Made by a program: the position numbers and the translations under genes
NCBI GenBank assembly: GCA_026545225.1
Contig: CM048845.1
Span: 80,868,033 to 80,932,032, forward strand
Direction: 5' to 3'
DNA length: 64,000 bases
Origin: Cornus controversa
Lineage: Eukaryota > Streptophyta > Magnoliopsida > Cornales > Cornaceae
The notes under the pieces: generated by a model
The model's input: only the letters and a program-made list of their open reading frames with translations
The model's database searches: none
What the model was told of the DNA's origin: nothing
Shown: one piece after another, positions 34,623 through 43,378 of the stretch
How the letters are laid out: each line of letters starts with the position of its first letter
Position numbering within the stretch: the stretch's first letter is position 1

Positions 34623-34704
34623 CTTGCTTAGGGAAGTTTGGGACAACACGGATTTTAGATTTGATGCCATGAATTCGAGGATCATCGTCTCTAGAAACCG
34701 ACAT
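21966..34704 (-). CDS. APT: Adenine phosphoribosyltransferase (six exons, 182 aa)
   Basis: The enzyme converts adenine and PRPP to AMP and pyrophosphate in purine salvage. Plant members also convert cytokinin bases to nucleotides. Coding exons on the minus strand: 34704-34623, 34471-34361, 31977-31885, 29498-29349, 24994-24936 and 22019-21966. All junctions are GT-AG, and the total is 549 nt including the TAG stop. The start is the ATG at 34704, giving [16 protein letters not shown]. Visible landmarks are [21 protein letters not shown] (residues 24-44), [21 protein letters not shown] (65-85), RKPKKLPG (89-96) and the PRPP loop [12 protein letters not shown] (127-138). It ends YVLVESH. Length and exon phases match plant APT (about 180-190 aa), and no targeting extension is visible, which suggests the cytosolic form. 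Introns 4 and 5 are swollen by nested transposons, yet the frame is intact, so the gene is probably active. Confidence 0.95.
22698..24829. mobile_element. hAT-like element copy B, carrying a LINE fragment
   Basis: The ends read CTAAGAAGCACGG (left) and a right end whose reverse complement is CTAAGTAGCACAG. They are flanked by GTGCTAAG (22690-22697) and GTGCTAAA (24830-24837), an 8-bp duplication with one change. The right subterminal region has the family's CCGTATC/GTATCC repeats. Most of the interior is an RTE-type LINE in minus orientation (about 22846-24455). Either the LINE inserted into a resident hAT-like element or the element carried it along. The 24460-24829 part is AT-rich with a T tract near 24510. 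Confidence 0.65.
22846..24455 (-). pseudogene. RTE-type LINE reverse transcriptase fragment
   Basis: Minus-strand frames read as plant RTE reverse transcriptase: [17 protein letters not shown], then [58 protein letters not shown] and [15 protein letters not shown] 3' segment ([15 protein letters not shown]) follows, and then a tail with GTTGGAAAAAAG and GGTGGTGTTGTTG, the TTG-rich ending of these LINEs. The block normally reading KAYD reads KAYA, so the first RT catalytic aspartate is absent. Stops and frameshifts break the frame. The 5' end is truncated. Confidence 0.85.
24936..24994 (-). CDS. APT: APT exon 5 (residues 146-165)
   Basis: Acceptor TTTCTCAG, donor AAAG|GTGAGT. It encodes [20 protein letters not shown], the conserved core strand of the family. 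Confidence 0.95.
26455..27081. mobile_element. Non-autonomous hAT-like element, copy C, inserted in the LINE
   Basis: The left end CTAGGAAGCACGG and right end ATGCTTCCTAG form inverted repeats. A perfect 8-bp duplication AGGATTAG flanks them at 26447-26454 and 27082-27089. The LINE reading frame resumes directly after the second copy, so the empty site is clear. Subterminal GGATACGG-type repeats match copy A. There is no transposase frame. Confidence 0.9.
27468..27833 (-). mobile_element. Ty1/copia 5' LTR, primer site and leader fragment in the LINE
   Basis: On the minus strand an LTR (27833-27655, 179 bp, TGTTAGGATTT … ATCTATCA) is followed at once by TGGTATCAGAGC (27654-27643), the initiator-Met tRNA primer site used by Copia elements. 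About 175 bp of leader sequence follows without coding. The 3' LTR is missing. LINE sequence continues on both sides, and ATAT bordering both edges may be part of the target duplication. Confidence 0.75.
28982..29281 (+). mobile_element. Solo LTR (Copia-like, 300 bp) in APT intron 4
   Basis: It begins TGTTGAAGAATATTATTATG and ends TTTATCAACA. Flanks ATAAT (28977-28981) and ATAAG (29282-29286) look like a 5-bp duplication with one change. A strong TATA box CTATAAATAG lies at 29109-29118 on the plus strand, so any LTR transcription would run antisense to APT, away from exon 4. Confidence 0.65.
29349..29498 (-). CDS. APT: APT exon 4 (residues 96-145), PRPP-binding loop
   Basis: Acceptor ATGACAG, donor CTAG|GTACTT. 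It holds the [14 protein letters not shown] segment and the PRPP motif [12 protein letters not shown], where the two Asp and the TGGT loop contact ribose phosphate and pyrophosphate. Confidence 0.95.
29499..31884 (-). other. APT intron 3 (2386 bp)
   Basis: No gene or complete transposon is recognised. A segment near 29697-29830 has AAGCTTATTTGAAGCTCATTT-type repeats related to the family near 38508. A (TA)n tract at 31793-31831 lies about 55 bp below exon 3. Confidence 0.85.
31885..31977 (-). CDS. APT: APT exon 3 (residues 65-95)
   Basis: Acceptor TTGCCAG, donor CCTG|GTAATT. It encodes the [19 protein letters not shown] core and RKPKKLP. Confidence 0.95.
31978..34360 (-). other. APT intron 2 (2383 bp)
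   Basis: It contains a tandem duplication (32690-33052) and otherwise unremarkable AT-rich sequence. Confidence 0.85.
32690..33052. repeat. Tandem duplication of about 180 bp in APT intron 2
   Basis: Copy 1 (about 32690-32869) and copy 2 (about 32870-33052) share AAAGACAAAAATAATCAG, AACACATGGAAAGCAAACC, ACTTGCATTTTGAGGAA and ATGGAAAATAACAGCAT. They differ at scattered sites and by a small insertion in copy 2. Confidence 0.85.
34361..34471 (-). CDS. APT: APT exon 2 (residues 28-64)
   Basis: Acceptor TCACAG, donor GCAG|GTATAT. It encodes the [12 protein letters not shown] segment up to ISVVA. Confidence 0.95.
34564..34619. repeat. (TA)n(GA)n microsatellite in APT intron 1
   Basis: It directly abuts the exon 1 splice donor. 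On the transcribed strand it gives a long CT tract then (AT)n just inside the intron. Confidence 0.9.
34623..34704 (-). CDS. APT: APT exon 1 (residues 1-27)
   Basis: From the start ATG to the splice donor AAG|GTACTC. It ends in phase 1. Intron 1 is only 151 bp and holds a (GA)n(TA)n tract. Confidence 0.93.
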
Positions 34705-34901
34705 TGTGGATGTAAGAGGGATGGACAAAATAACACAGTTCTCACTTCTCAATCTCTCTGTTTATGTACATATAAATATATGCAGATATGAATGTTTCTC
34801 TACTTCTCAATGTATAAGACGAAAAAAATAATTATGATGTGGAAGAGAATTTGTAGAGAAAGAAAGAGATAATAGAGAAAGAAAGCAGGGGAAGGTGAGG
34901 T

Positions 34902-34909
34902 TATTTATA
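34902..34909 (-). promoter_or_regulatory. APT TATA box
   Basis: The minus strand reads CTTATAAATAACC, about 200 nt upstream of the start codon. It predicts a transcription start near 34870-34877 and a 5' leader of about 170 nt, rich in CTTTCT tracts, a common plant leader feature. Confidence 0.6.
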
Positions 34910-36735
34910 AGAAGGTTAGGAGTTTAATTTAGAGAGAGAGAGAGTAGGTGAGGAGGAGAGGGAGAGGGAGGCACTCTGCACAAGAATGAGGGAGAGCGCG
35001 AAAAGCAGAATCTCCTCAATCTCCTCTATATGTATATGGGGTGAGTGTGTGCAAGTGCGTGTATATATATACCCCCAGTGACAAGGACGTGTTATACACG
35101 TGGTTAAACTTCAACTTAAAAGTTTAATTAATTTTTTTTTTCTTTTCCATGTTTATAATAATTTTAGGATATTATATCAAAGACTAAAACAAAATTTTGA
35201 TTAAAAAAATTATTTTTACTTGAATAAAATAAAAAATCTAATGAGTTAAACATTCTTAGCACGGTTAAAATAATATTTTCTTATTTGAATTGAAAAACAA
35301 AAACAATTATAAAGTGATTTTTGTTAAGCTAAAGTGCGAAGAAGTATCTCTATTGTTAATTTATTTTTTTTAATTAAATGCCAAATTTTCTACACATTGT
35401 TTTTAATAGTGAACAAAAAATCAAAAGAAAAAAATTAAATTGAAATAAAAGGTAAACATGAGATGTAATTGATTAAAAATGATCAAGATATGAATAAAAG
35501 ACTAAAAAAGAAATACATATAATATTACAATGTTATGAGCTATCAAATCAATAAAAAAAATAAATTTTAAAAATAAAAATTAAATTTATATTTGCACAAA
35601 TAAATAAAATATAGCTTAAATTGAGATATTTATTACCTAAATATATCAATTTAACATCAATTAACACTTACTTTAGTCTCTATTTGTGTGGTGATATAAA
35701 TTCCTTATTACATCTTGGGATATAATGTTGATTGAGTTACATATTTTCACTTTGAAGTAATAGTGCAAATTAAAAAAAATGAGAAGACAAATATACTTCT
35801 GATATTGAATCATTTATTTGTAACCAATGAAAATAAATTATAATATATTGAATCATTTCTTTGAAAGTAATGAAAATAAATTACAATTTTCATTGCTCAC
35901 TGGTCTAACTTGCCAACAAACATATTGCATTCGTTATGCACACCCAAAAAATATTATAAAAATAAAATTAAAAAAAGAAACAAATTATATAAGCAATTAG
36001 AACAATAAAAAAAATTGCTAAAGAAAAATCAAACTACCAAATTCATTCAAAAATATCGATGAAGATATATATTTTTCTTTTATACAAATTCATTTATTTT
36101 TCGTAATGCTGCCAAAATAATGCATTTAATTGATTCGTGATTTTTTCGAATTGTTGTCTTATTCATTTTTTTCTTTAATGTTACCAAAATCGAGGTCATG
36201 AATAATCGAAGGAACTCTAAGAAAACACAAGATCAACTTAAGTAAGAAAACTATAATAGCTGCTAAAATTGACGACAAAATCCGCAATTAGCCAGTGACA
36301 CCGAGGAGGAGAAGGAGGACGGTGGCAGTGGTGATTTCGGCTGAGATAATTTGTGGGACTAGGAGATGGTGGCGATGGACTTTATGGCTTGAACTAAATG
36401 TATGCTTTTGAACCAGCCTTTGCAACAAGTTGTCAGAATTGACGACAAAATTTGCAATTGCTTCATTTCATTAATATGTGTGTGTGTATAAGTATATTTA
36501 TGTGATTGTTGGGAGAAAAACCCGAGAAGCTCCATCAGAGAGATAAAGAACAGTCTGAATAGGGCTCGAGTGGATTGCTTCCACAAGAGCTCAGATCCAA
36601 CTGTCAATCATCCTCATCTTCGAGTCTCGATAGATGCGATCACAGACTTCAGATCTTCATCTATCGTCTCTGTAATTAACTTTATTAATCACTGTCCATC
36701 AAGAAGGCATAGCCAAACTCTATCAAGAAGGTATA
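34910..36735. other. AT-rich region upstream of APT, no gene seen
   Basis: It includes (GA)n purine tracts at 34929-34946 near the APT promoter. Two copies of a segment reading AATTGACGACAAAAT lie near 36267 and 36436. There are no conserved frames. Confidence 0.45.
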
Positions 36736-37230
36736 TTCAAACTCTTCCTTGTAACACCAAAACTCAACCCCATTTCCTCAAAATCTCCACAATTAAAGTA
36801 CTAGAAATTATTCAAGCCTCAACACATCCAAACCCTGACCTCCTCCATCACATCTCTCTCCTTCTTCCCAACAATTCTTCACGACTTCTTCGCCGCCCAC
36901 TACACCACTGTCACCATCTTCTCCACCCAAACCCTCAAGCCCAAATCGACCATCTTCGCATTATCCGAATCCGCCACCTTTGCCTCCTTCCACTTTGACG
37001 ATCGCATCCACACCGTTAGATCCCTCTCCGGCCTTATCCAGGTCTTCGACATCAAGACCCGCTCCTTTCCATAGCCACTCTCACCTTATCCACCCTGTCT
37101 GCTACCCCCACCTCGATAAGCTCCACTTATTCTCCAGCGACGACGACTCTGTCGTTAAGAACTGAGACGTTGCGTCCAAAACCTAGATTAGTGAATACGT
37201 TTGTTACGGGTTCCTATAAACATAGTTAGA
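36736..37230 (+). pseudogene. UTP15: UTP15 (U3 snoRNP-associated WD40 protein) N-terminal pseudogene
   Basis: UTP15 is a WD40 subunit of the small-subunit processome that helps transcribe and process pre-rRNA in the nucleolus. The plus strand shows its N-terminal part across changing frames. There is a PKLNPISSKSPQLKY piece with TAG where the family has Trp, then HDFFAAHYTTVTIFSTQTLK and PKSTIFALSES (about 36880-36970). LSGLIQVFDIKTRSF follows, then, after a frame change, YPHLDKLHLFSSDDDSVVKN, a stop in place of Trp before DVASK, and a last NTFVTGSYKHS before stopping near 37230. The middle region between DVASE and VTGSYDHTV is shortened and the remaining WD repeats are absent. It is a broken gene copy. 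Confidence 0.75.
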
Positions 37231-37350
37231 GTTTGGGTTGTGTAATAATTATGGGCTAATGGGTTGTGTAATAGTGGGTTAATGGATTATGCAATAATGG
37301 GTTAATGGGTTGTGAAAGTCAATCATGGGTTAATGGGTTGTGTAATACTT
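37228..37350 (+). repeat. Short imperfect repeats of GGGTTAATGGGTTGTGTAAT
   Basis: About four to five diverged copies of a 25-35 bp unit follow the UTP15 fragment. Confidence 0.7.
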
Positions 37351-37485
37351 ATGAATTTTTTTGATAATTTTTGTAAATCTTATATTTTTATATTAAATAA
37401 TAAAGGGCAATCTAGACATTTCATATATTTTTAAATGAAAAAGCTGAAAGGGAGTGTTATGACAGAATTTCGTGAAGTTTTATCT

Positions 37486-37530
37486 GGGTGAAATAAGGGC
37501 AAACCTCAAGGAGTGTCAGTGAAATTTACA
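37486..37530. repeat. Possible transposon end, inverted counterpart at 41197-41244
   Basis: Read on the minus strand, it begins GTAAATTTCACTGACA and ends CTTATTTCACCC, closely matching 41197-41244 on the plus strand. Such GGTAAATATCA…TGACACC ends are common at plant MULE termini. Here it may be the right end of an element lying to its left, which would include the UTP15 fragment. I could not find the partner end. Confidence 0.4.
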
Positions 37531-37699
37531 CTAAAATTTATTTGCTCAAACAAAACACAGGGCACAAATTTTGAAGTCGCATTAAAATTATAATATATAC
37601 CTAGGAAGTACCTTATATCCATCATTTTGGACTTCATTTATTTGGTTTTCCAAATTCTAACGTGGTGATTAGTTTGTATTCAGGTTGTATTAAATTTAA

Positions 37700-37871
37700 A
37701 GGTAATGCTACTCAGGCAGAATTTGTAGGCAGAATTCATAGGCAGAATGTTTTATATCCATTGGATGCATGTAGTAGGCCCCACCACATACACTCACCAC
37801 ATGCATCCAATGGATGTAAGACATTCTGCCTATGAATTCTGCTTACGAATTCTGCCTGAGTAGCATTACCT
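37700..37871. mobile_element. Foldback MULE-type MITE, 172 bp
   Basis: Nearly the whole element is an inverted repeat. The arms start AGGTAATGCTACTCAGGC and end in the exact complement, and TCCATTGGATGCATG lies near the centre. A perfect 9-bp duplication TAAATTTAA flanks it at 37691-37699 and 37872-37880, the length made by Mutator-like transposases. It has no coding capacity. Confidence 0.9.
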
Positions 37872-37921
37872 TAAATTTAATCCCATTGTTCCCCTCTCTC
37901 CCACTCCACAACCAAAGCCAA

Positions 37922-38053
37922 TCAATTTCCTTGGAGGGAGCTGTTGTGGTGATCATACCGACGGGTGGTGGCATGACACGCGATGATCTATTCAATATCA
38001 ATGTTGGGATTGTGAAGTCTCTATGTATTACCATCACCAAGGACTATCTCAAT
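37922..38053 (+). pseudogene. Malate dehydrogenase exon fragment
   Basis: The frame reads [33 protein letters not shown] and ITITKDYLN. It matches the NAD-binding domain of mitochondrial/glyoxysomal malate dehydrogenase (ALEGADVVIIPAGVPRKPGM…). A few codons of the loop with the substrate-binding Arg (VPRK) are deleted and the Asp of EGAD is Val. The match ends exactly at AAT|GTGAGT, a good splice donor, so this is a genomic exon copy, not a processed transcript. No other exon is present nearby. Confidence 0.7.
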
Positions 38054-38507
38054 GTGAGTATATTTCTATTTGTGTGTTTGTTTATATTTACACTGAAGAA
38101 TGACATTGTTGGGGGTTCATCTTCAAGTTCCCTAGAAACAGATTCCTCACAGGAAAGCAGTAAGGAAACATGGTGGTGTTGGAGAATGAAGTGAATGAGA
38201 GAGATAGAGAGAGGGGAGGAGGGGGACCAAACTTATGGTCAAAAATGTCTTTAACATCATAACAGGTTATAAGGGTAAAAAGTAATTTCCCTCTTATTGA
38301 TGACATCAACTAATGTGTTAGCCTTTTAGAAGATTTTTAGCAAAGGCAAAAATATACTTTTACATATTTTGTTAGACAAAAATACGGGGTTAATTTTGAC
38401 AGGAGGTGTCAGATATATTTCACCCAAAATTTTAGCTGTGGGTAATTTGGACAAATCTTAATGGAGATAAAAGTAATTCACCTTATAAAATATGTGTGTG
38501 AGTTTTA
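38054..38507. other. Non-coding, nothing recognised
   Basis: A purine-rich tract lies near 38193-38225. Otherwise AT-rich. Confidence 0.4.
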
Positions 38508-38985
38508 GGGTTGTAAATGAACTAAGTCGAGCCGAGCTCGAGTCTGTTCGGGCTCAGCTCGTCATTAGGACCAGATTGAAAAGTTGAGCTCAAACTCGAC
38601 TCATCATTATTTTAAAAATCTCGAGTTCCGCTCATTTAAAAGTAAAAATCGTTTGGGCTCAATTTAAGCTCTGTGTTCAAGATGATTTTGGCTTATTCAT
38701 TAGCTTATACGAGTCTACACAAGTTTATGTTCACGAGTTTACGTTCATGAACTTATAAAAGCTTATGTTTATGAACATGCTCATGAATTTTTATGTTGAT
38801 AAACATATACGAGCCTATACAAATTTATATTCATGAGTTGACACGAGTTAAAATCAAATATTGCTTATGATTGATTTGTCTTACCAAACGCGTCTTAAAG
38901 TCGACCCCGATTCGTTTACTTAATCAATGAATCCAAACTGAACTTTACACAAGCCAAACTCTCACGAACTACTGGGTTCATCTGC
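38508..38985. repeat. GAGCTCGAG-rich interspersed repeat
   Basis: It starts AGGGTTGTAAATGAACTAAG and is full of GAGCCGAGCTCGAG, CTCGGGCT and ACGAGTTTACGTTCATGA motifs. This composition is common to a widespread class of plant short non-autonomous elements. The right end is diverged, and no clear target duplication was found. Confidence 0.45.
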
Positions 38986-40339
38986 TGTCCAGTAATAAAA
39001 AATTCAACACCGGTACTTACCTACCTAAGGAGTGTCAAGTGTGGGGCCTCCCTCAGCCGCAACAAGAAGAATAGAGAAAATAGACGAGTTGCTTGTTTTA
39101 AACCGGCACGGAGAGACTGGGAATAGATAAGCACGTGCTCTTCACAAGCTCGGTCGGGGGGATCCACATGATCCACTGGGTCGGATCTGTTATGTTATTG
39201 ATTTCTATGAAGTGACTCCGTTTTGACCCTCATGCTTGGTGATGTATGTATGCATCATACACCATGCAGCCAACCTTTTTGTATGGCTCAGATCTTCCAC
39301 AATTGTGACACAGGTTGATCAGAATGCTCTCATAGACCCAAATGACCGCTATGCTCCTCTTTGATTTTGGACCACATCCTTCGATTCCAGATGTCAGATC
39401 GTGTCTAAGCCTAAGCACTGTGTTACGAATTTGTCTCTTCCTTATTTTAATTGGAAACACTGTCCGTTATTGTAAATGACACACCCTCTCGACAATAACT
39501 ATGTTACTTCCTAATTTGTCCTTTTCATAATTTAATAATAACACACACTCTCTCTCAAGTCTCAATAATAAATATGAAAGCTTCTAATTCATTATTCTAA
39601 AAAGAAAAATAGAAAATTTGTTTGGTTAATATTTTTTGAAAATTGAGTTAAAAAAAGACATGCTTTAGATAACAGTCTTTTATAATTTTTTATTTATCTT
39701 TTGAGTTTTTGAAAACTTTTCAAAAAAAAGTTAAATCAAGCAAGTCTTTTATATATATATATATATATACTCCAACAAATAATACAAGCCTAGACCCTCT
39801 CAGGACATGGTGGACCTCACCATTTTGTTGTGTGCCTTAATCCCATCGTGTCTTCTGAGAGCTGTATATAATTTCTAAATAAATATTCCCTTTAACAGGT
39901 TAATTATTAACTAATATTTTCTGTATTATCTTATATTTTGAAAATTTTCTAAATGGGAAATGGAAATGTTCGTATACAACCATTTCAAATCTTATGTTCA
40001 TGTGGGGTAGCCCGCAACACTCTTTCTCCTTTTCAATTGTAACCAAAAGTTTACAAATCAACTTGTCTTGACGTGACTTATTAGTTTTTTCTTTTTGGTA
40101 AGAAGTTTTAAGCTAGAATAATGATTTTGAGGTCAGACTATTTTTATGTGAGTGGGGTGCTGAGTTTCACTATAATATCATGAAGTGAAATCCACCACTC
40201 CTCTCATGTAAAACTATTTTTGTACTAGTTCGATTCGGACTCTATCATTACTCTTCAACTTAGTCATGCAATGTGTTAAGCCAATCATTTGTGATGAAAG
40301 AGGCATTTTAGTAGACTTTGTCATATGGAACAAAAGATC
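38986..40339. other. Intergenic, no gene seen
   Basis: No conserved frame is visible. A (TA)n tract lies at 39750-39769. Confidence 0.4.
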
Positions 40340-40675
40340 TGTTGGATGCAACTCTCATGTTTGTTGTGTTCACTTGACACTCTTAATAGGATATGTGTTA
40401 GCTTGTAAAAAATTAAAAAGTCTGTCCTCAATACCAATTGGTTTTAGGTGAGATGACGGCTTGAGATCTGACAAGTGGTATTAGAGCTAGATGTCACGAG
40501 TTTGACTCGCATGAGTGTCATCGTGTGGGGAGAGTGTTGTTGGATACCACACTCATGTTTGTTGTGTTCACGTGACACTCTTAACAGGATGCGTGTTAGC
40601 CTTTAAAAGATTAAAAAACTTGTCCTCCTTTAACACCAATTAGTTTTAGGTGAGATGGCGGTTTGAGATCCGACA
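40340..40675 (+). mobile_element. Second TRIM, 336 bp, with a 64-bp internal region
   Basis: Direct repeats 40340-40473 (134 bp) and 40538-40675 (138 bp) begin TGTTGGAT and end GATCTGACA or GATCCGACA. Two bases after the first LTR, TGGTATTAGAGCT (40476-40488) is a one-mismatch initiator-Met primer site. GTGTGGGGAGAGTG just before the second LTR is the purine tract. The 64-bp interior holds nothing else. Flanking 5-mers AGATC and ACAAG do not match, so the target duplication has decayed or the edge was altered. It is not homologous to the TRIM at 4995-5565. Confidence 0.75.
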
Positions 40676-41435
40676 ACAAGTGTTTTTTTTGGACAATGCA
40701 AACTACGAATGATGCTTAACTAGGAATTATAATTTTAAAATTCGAGAGTTTTTCTTGTTAACTCTTTTAACTTTGTATTTTCGATGTTAACTCACTAAAA
40801 ATTAGAAACAAATGGCGAAAACATGTTTGATAACATTCCTTACGTTTTGCACACTATCAAAAAAAGGTTCAAAGTTAGAAGCAAGGAAAATATGTTTTTA
40901 CTACGGTAGTTGAACAACTGTAACAATATTATTTAAAAAAATCAATATAAAGTAGATATCATTTTTTTTTTACAATCATCCCAAATTTTTTATTTTATTT
41001 TTTGCACTTTGAAATATCATGTAACAAATTTAATTATCAAATATATTTTTGTTTCGGAATAAATTATAAAGCAACAAAAATGTTTTTGCTTCATATGAAT
41101 CAAAAACGCAAAACAGAAACATTTAACAAATAGGCCCAATGCACTAATAACTCAAGATTTTGCTATCCAAAGTTGATTTTTGATATCTTTTAAAATGGTA
41201 AATATCAATGACACCCTTTTAGGTTTGGACTTATTTCACCCAAAGAGAAACTTTTCTTATAGCTATCATAGAGACCCCAAGTGATATTTACATCCCTAAC
41301 GGTGTTAAAAAATGTGTGAAATGTCATATATGTCCCCACTCATTTAATGCAATTCCTTTAACTTCTTTCAACAATCTTCTTCATTCTTGTTTCTTGATTT
41401 TTCTGATTTGCTTTTCTTTCCCTTAGCTTCGTAAC
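40676..41435. other. AT-rich intergenic sequence with one transposon-like end
   Basis: Apart from the GGTAAATATCAATGACACCC sequence at 41197, no feature is recognised. Confidence 0.4.
41197..41244. repeat. MULE-like terminal sequence, inverted relative to 37486-37530
   Basis: It starts GGTAAATATCAATGACACC and ends TTATTTCACCCAAAG. If it is an element end, the element extends to the right. No partner end or target duplication was found. Confidence 0.4.
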
Positions 41436-41439
41436 TAAT

Positions 41440-42300
41440 TTTCAATATACGTACCCAAATTTTCTTCACATGCTAATTTCATTTTTGAAACTTGCATGTC
41501 TTGTAATTCTTCTTCTAATCTATTTTCTTTGAGTGTGTTGAAGTCATTTTCTTCATCTACCAACTTGTGTAAAGGAATTGATGTTTTCATATCCTTAATT
41601 TCATCATTTTCAACAACTATAACATGGACAACTTCATCATCTTGCTTGGTAGTATCATCATTTATATATTCGTCATCTTCAACTACAAGAGGTGAAACAA
41701 CTGGATTTTGCTCACAATCAATCAAGGTCAATAGTTTCTTTTACAAAATTTTCATAAATCTCCTTTATGCATTCGTTGAGAGACCAACTTTCTTTCCTGC
41801 AATTTTGATATTTATTATACATCATCTTCTCATAATTTGGAGGTAAAATTTAGCTTTTAGCAAACTTTTTATCCTATACCTCGATTGCATAGGTTGTTTT
41901 CCTTGTATGATCCGATTAATCTTTGTTTGTTGTCAACAAGTTGAAGCCCATCCTTTAAGCTTGAATGCTATAAACGGAACTTGTTTGTTTTTAGGTACAT
42001 AGAAATACTAAAAAAATTCCTTAACTTCTTTAAGCCAATTCAAGACATTCTCAATAATAAAACTTTCATTAAAACTTAGTAAACCAAGTTTTATTTGAAG
42101 CTTGATCACGATTGTCTTGATATCTACAAATTTTGTCATGTCTACCTCATTCACCACAATTCTTCTGAATCTAAACTCCTCGTCATCAGAATAATCCGCA
42201 TAGGTTGGAGGCCTATGTGGATATATAGAAATATAACCCATATTCGGTTGGTTATGAGGAACATCTCGAACTCGATCCCGAATTGGACCATGAACCTGGT
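41440..42300 (-). pseudogene. Decayed Ty3/gypsy gag
   Basis: The minus strand retains gag landmarks. Near 42110-42020 there is KLGLLSFNESFIIENVLNWL and KEVKEFF, corresponding to the LPxFxG…FLDWL core. Near 41850-41760 there is LPPNYEKMMYNKYQNCRKES, matching the LPPDYEQ.LYQQYQNCRQG block, followed by an acidic linker region. Frames shift several times. The primer-site-like sequence at 42454-42468 lies upstream in this orientation, as expected for a 5' end. Confidence 0.65.
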
Positions 42301-42453
42301 GGACACCAATCCCAAAGCCAACAATTTTTCTACATTGTTGATCAAATTGCCATTATTGAGTATGCATAGCTGCCCAAGGGGTCCACACTTTGCTATCATC
42401 GTCGCCAAAGTGGGTGCTTCTAAAACAACTAATTGTCATTAAACTAGGGTAAA

Positions 42454-43200
42454 ACAAGGTTCTGATATCAACTAATGGAGTGAAAGTTATGAATGTTCAT
42501 GCACGAACAAGAATAACTTTAAATCCACAAAGTTAGGATAAATTGCAAACACAAATTATAGATAAATATGATATTTTATTGATAATTGAATACGTTAATT
42601 ATTTTGCTCTTCATGGTGCACATTTTTATAATAAAGAAAACCTAAACCTATCAGCCTAAGAAACCTAAAAGAAAAAAAGGAAACTAATAGTACAAGAAAA
42701 CTTTGAAAAATAAATTTTTTCTATAAATTCTAAAAAAATAAAGTAAGAATCATAATCACTAAAAACTACTAAATATAAAATTTCAGCGGAATCCAAATTC
42801 GTTTAGGGTTCAAATAAAAATTTTGAAATAATTAGCAGTCCTCCTATACGATGGAAAAACGTAATTTTATTGTCTAAAACGATTAGAAAGGATATGAAAG
42901 AGATGGATTTCTCCTGTCTATTAGACTTATACCTGAAAATTAAGGGTTGATTAGGTGACTAATCCTCCCAAAAATCCCTTTCCGGAAGAATTTTACATCG
43001 AAACAATATCAACTTTGAATCCTACAAGGAGATTAAATGACATTGAAGACCAAACGATGCGGATAAACTAGGTGGATAAATTACAGGTGGTACGGATAAT
43101 GACTACTACTCTTTCTCATAGCTCTCATAGTTCATGGTGAGAGTGCAAGGGAACCAATCTCACTATAAGAGAAGGGGTCGGTCAACCTCACTATGTACGA
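42454..43200 (-). mobile_element. Probable 5' LTR and primer site of the gag remnant
   Basis: On the minus strand TTGATATCAGAACC (about 42467-42454) resembles the initiator-Met primer site. It is preceded by TTTCACTCCA, a plausible LTR end at about 42476. The sequence to the right is AT-rich and non-coding, as an LTR would be. The far LTR boundary cannot be fixed. Confidence 0.35.
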
Positions 43201-43236
43201 TAAAAATTCATATTGAATTCTCTCTTTTTGGTACAC

Positions 43237-43378
43237 AATGATTCAAGTACTAACTTGACTGTTAGAATGTCCCTGACCGACACTCCGCCGAGGCTAGTGA
43301 TACACAATGATTCAAGTACTAACTTGACTATCGGAGCATACCCAGCCGGCACCTTGTCGGTCCTGAATCTAACTCCTC
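43237..43378 (+). repeat. Short direct repeat
   Basis: The unit ACACAATGATTCAAGTACTA then ACTTGACT occurs twice about 70 bp apart, each followed by a GC-rich CCGACAC / CCGGCAC segment. Confidence 0.7.

Noticed and set aside
36570..37165. Two proline/serine-rich open frames of 142 and 61 codons as genes
   Set aside because: They are off-frame readings of the UTP15 pseudogene. The conserved protein appears only when frames are switched.
37832..38194. A 120-codon open frame as a small gene
   Set aside because: It is an exon fragment of malate dehydrogenase read on through its splice donor into intron sequence.
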